Assembly (NCBI GenBank): GCA_005799545.1
Contig: SYGM01000126.1
Location: 1 to 36,256, forward strand
Length of the DNA stretch: 36,256 nt
Reading direction: 5' to 3'
From: Planctomycetia bacterium
Lineage (GTDB): Bacteria; Planctomycetota; UBA1135; GCA-002686595
Shown: in pieces, positions 34,644 through 36,256 of the stretch
Layout: each line of letters opens with the position of its first letter
How positions within the stretch are numbered: the stretch's first letter is position 1
The notes under the pieces: model-generated
Databases searched by the model: none
The model's input: the letters and a program-made list of their open reading frames with translations, nothing else
What the model was told of the DNA's origin: nothing
Program-made: the position numbers and the translations under genes

Positions 34644-35264
34644 GTGGCCGCCCGCGAGCTGATCCTCGCTTCGGCCTCGCCGCGGCGCCGCGAACTGCTC
34701 GCGCGGGCCGGACTCGTGTTTCGCGTGCACGCTTCGCGGGTCGATGAGAGCATCGACCCGCGCACCCCGCCCGAGCAGGCGGCGCTCGAACTGGCCGAGC
34801 GCAAGGCGCGCGCCGTCGCGCGCGAACTCGGTCCGTTGGCGGCGATCGCGATCGCGGCCGATACCATCGTGGCACTGGAGAACGGCTCCATGCTCGGCAA
34901 GCCCGCCGATGCGCTCGAGGCGCAAGTGATGCTGCGCTCACTCTCGAACACGCGTCACCGCGTGATCACGGGCGTCTGCTGCCTCGATCTGGAGAATGCG
35001 CGGCTCGCGCGCGGTTTCGAGCGCACCTTCGTCAGCATGCGCACCATCTCGGATGCGGAGGTCGCGGCCTATGTCGCCAGCAACGAGTGGCAGGACAAGG
35101 CGGGGGGCTATGCCATTCAGGAGAACGCCGACCGTTTCGTGACCGGGCTGGAGGAGGGCGGCTTCGACAACGTCGTCGGCCTGCCCGTCGCCCTGACCCT
35201 GCGCCTGCTCGGGGAGTGGCCGTCGGCGGAGCGTCCTGAGGCGACTGCCGGCCCCGGTGCTTGA
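34644..35264 (+). CDS. maf: Maf-family nucleoside triphosphate pyrophosphatase
   Basis: A 206-residue Maf protein. Signatures: [74 protein letters not shown] and [13 protein letters not shown]. Family members hydrolyse non-canonical or selected nucleoside triphosphates (dTTP/UTP or modified pyrimidines) to the monophosphate and affect division in some bacteria. The substrate subgroup cannot be fixed here. It starts at a GTG six bases after the previous stop, so it is probably co-transcribed with the endonuclease III-like gene. Confidence 0.93.
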   Translation: MAARELILASASPRRRELLARAGLVFRVHASRVDESIDPRTPPEQAALELAERKARAVARELGPLAAIAIAADTIVALENGSMLGKPADALEAQVMLRSLSNTRHRVITGVCCLDLENARLARGFERTFVSMRTISDAEVAAYVASNEWQDKAGGYAIQENADRFVTGLEEGGFDNVVGLPVALTLRLLGEWPSAERPEATAGPGA

Positions 35265-35267
35265 GGC

Positions 35268-35296
35268 TTGCCGGGTCCCACCCGCGCGGCTACACT
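35268..35296 (+). promoter_or_regulatory. Probable promoter of rpmE
   Basis: TTGCCG (35268-35273), a 17-base spacer and TACACT (35291-35296). Each box matches consensus at four of six positions and the spacing is ideal. Transcription would start near 35303, giving a leader of about 65 bases. Confidence 0.5.
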
Positions 35297-35319
35297 TTTA
35301 CCCCCTTCCGCGCCGGAGG

Positions 35320-35341
35320 CCCCCATGCCGGGGGATTCCCC
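35320..35341 (+). promoter_or_regulatory. Mutually exclusive hairpins in the rpmE leader
   Basis: CCCCC (35320-35324) can pair with GGGGG (35330-35334), loop ATGCC. Four of the same G residues (35331-35334) can instead pair with CCCC (35338-35341), loop ATT. The two stems cannot form together. The ribosome-binding GGAGG is only about ten bases downstream. Confidence 0.35.
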
Positions 35342-35368
35342 GCGCAGCCACGGAGGGACGATCCATCC

Positions 35369-35587
35369 ATGAAGACCGAAATCCACCCCAAGTACTTCGA
35401 TTGCAATGTCAAGTGCGGCTGTGGCAACAGCTTCCAGACCCGCTCGACCGTGAAGGAACTGCACATCGAAATCTGCAACGTGTGCCACCCGTTCTACACG
35501 GGCATCCAGAAGTTCGTGGACGCCGCCGGTCGCGTCGACCGTTTCAAGAAGAAGTTCGGCGAAGGCGCCGGCGTCAAGAAGAAGTGA
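35369..35587 (+). CDS. rpmE: 50S ribosomal protein bL31, zinc-binding type
   Basis: A 72-residue bL31. It keeps all four zinc-ligand cysteines: KCGCGNSF (two Cys) and [13 protein letters not shown] (two Cys), the C+ form used under zinc-replete conditions. [16 protein letters not shown] is the typical start, and it ends in a basic tail ([16 protein letters not shown]). The ATG at 35369 follows GGAGG (35352-35356) by 12 bases. Upstream are its own promoter-like element and paired hairpins. prfA follows after 68 bases, an arrangement common in bacteria. Confidence 0.97.
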   Translation: MKTEIHPKYFDCNVKCGCGNSFQTRSTVKELHIEICNVCHPFYTGIQKFVDAAGRVDRFKKKFGEGAGVKKK

Positions 35588-35655
35588 GCCGGACTCCCGA
35601 CGGCCAGCGCTGCCGTTCAGCCTGCTGAACCGCGCGGCCCGAGGAGTCAAGCGCC

Positions 35656-36256
35656 ATGGCCTTCGCCGCCGTTCTGGTCGAAAAGCTGCGTACGCAGGCT
35701 GCTCGGCACAGCGAGCTGACGGAGATGCTCTCCCATCCGGAAGTCGTCGCGGACACGCGGCGGCTTCCCGCGCTTTTGCAGGAGCGCGGTGCGCTCGAGC
35801 CGATGGTGGAACTGGCTTTGCGCCTCGAAGTTCTGCAGACGCGTCGGCGGGAGGCCGAGGAGATCCTGGCCGCTCAGAGGCCGGATCCTGAGCTCGCTGA
35901 GCTCGCCCGCGAGGAACTCGGCCTGCTCGCAGGCGAGGAACGCACGCTCGATGAGGAGATCAAGAATGCGCTCGTCACCGACAAGGATGATCTGCGCCGC
36001 AAGGTGATCGTCGAGATCCGCGCCGGCGTGGGCGGCGATGAGGCCACGCTGTTTGCGCGCGATCTCTACGGCATCTACCGCAAGTACTGCGAAGCGCAGC
36101 GCTGGAAGATCGAGGACATGGATGTCTCGACCAGCGAGATCGGCGGCTTCAAGGAAGTCGTCTTCGCCGTCGAGGGCGAGGGCGCCTGGGCGCGCCTACG
36201 CTTTGAGTCGGGCGGACACCGAGTGCAGCGCGTGCCCGCCACCGAAGCCCAGGGCC
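35656..36256 (+). CDS. prfA: Peptide chain release factor 1, 5' part
   Basis: The first 200 residues or so of RF1; the gene runs off the window before the GGQ motif and probably before the PxT stop-codon-reading loop. Seen: helical N-terminal domain, [40 protein letters not shown] and [16 protein letters not shown], all typical of RF1/RF2. RF1 rather than RF2 is favoured by the absence of the programmed frameshift near the start and by the rpmE neighbour. GAGGAG (35641-35646) lies 9 bases before the ATG at 35656. Confidence 0.93.
   Translation, partial: MAFAAVLVEKLRTQAARHSELTEMLSHPEVVADTRRLPALLQERGALEPMVELALRLEVLQTRRREAEEILAAQRPDPELAELAREELGLLAGEERTLDEEIKNALVTDKDDLRRKVIVEIRAGVGGDEATLFARDLYGIYRKYCEAQRWKIEDMDVSTSEIGGFKEVVFAVEGEGAWARLRFESGGHRVQRVPATEAQG

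Overview
A gene-dense, high-GC window with almost no spacer DNA (the longest gap is about 270 bases). I read it as a member of the PVC group, most likely a Planctomycetota lineage. The reasons are a TPR protein carrying two RNA polymerase alpha C-terminal domains, a secreted prenyltransferase/squalene-cyclase-repeat protein with a DUF1080-like front domain and a discoidin-like end, many lipoproteins and secreted glycan enzymes, and basic Lys/Ala-rich tails on housekeeping proteins. This is judged by eye and no database search was run.

Left part (1-7560): the end of a pilT-type ATPase gene; then a leftward operon from a strong sigma70-like promoter near 5650 encoding the TPR/alpha-CTD protein, RuvA and a serine-biosynthesis block (SerA-like, SerB-like and a class V aminotransferase in place of SerC); then rightward HIT-family hydrolase and murA genes ended by a perfect 24-base palindromic terminator. 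Region 7565-10351 holds a secreted esterase, a CpeT/CpcT-family lipoprotein and a glutathione-peroxidase-like lipoprotein.

Middle part (10344-31205): a glycan and L-fucose utilisation locus. A leftward RbsABC-type sugar transporter diverges from an IclR regulator that leads a tightly overlapping operon: Gfo/Idh oxidoreductase, L-fuconolactonase-like amidohydrolase, L-fuconate dehydratase, SDR dehydrogenase and FAH-family hydrolase. A RhaM-like mutarotase lies on the opposite strand. A second operon encodes an L-2-hydroxyacid oxidase, a malate/L-lactate dehydrogenase family enzyme and a lipoprotein GH29 alpha-L-fucosidase. An M60 mucin-type peptidase, the squalene-cyclase-repeat protein and a GH20 hexosaminidase follow. 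Together they suggest removal of fucose and HexNAc from glycoproteins outside the cytoplasm, uptake, and non-phosphorylating oxidation of L-fucose to pyruvate and L-lactate, with two candidate enzymes to oxidise the lactate.

Right part (31266-36256): housekeeping genes ffh, rpsP, an endonuclease III-like gene that appears catalytically dead and has a long Lys/Glu/Ala tail, maf, rpmE and the start of prfA.

The points most worth a second look are the endonuclease III-like protein that keeps its iron-sulfur ligands but lacks both catalytic residues, the TPR/double alpha-CTD protein, the ABC ATPase with no Walker A lysine in either domain, the fucose operon with a Gfo/Idh enzyme in the dehydrogenase slot, the divergent gene pair whose start codons overlap in one CATG, and a recurring TANNNT box 6-12 bases before the start codons of operon-leading genes, which suggests leaderless or near-leaderless transcripts.
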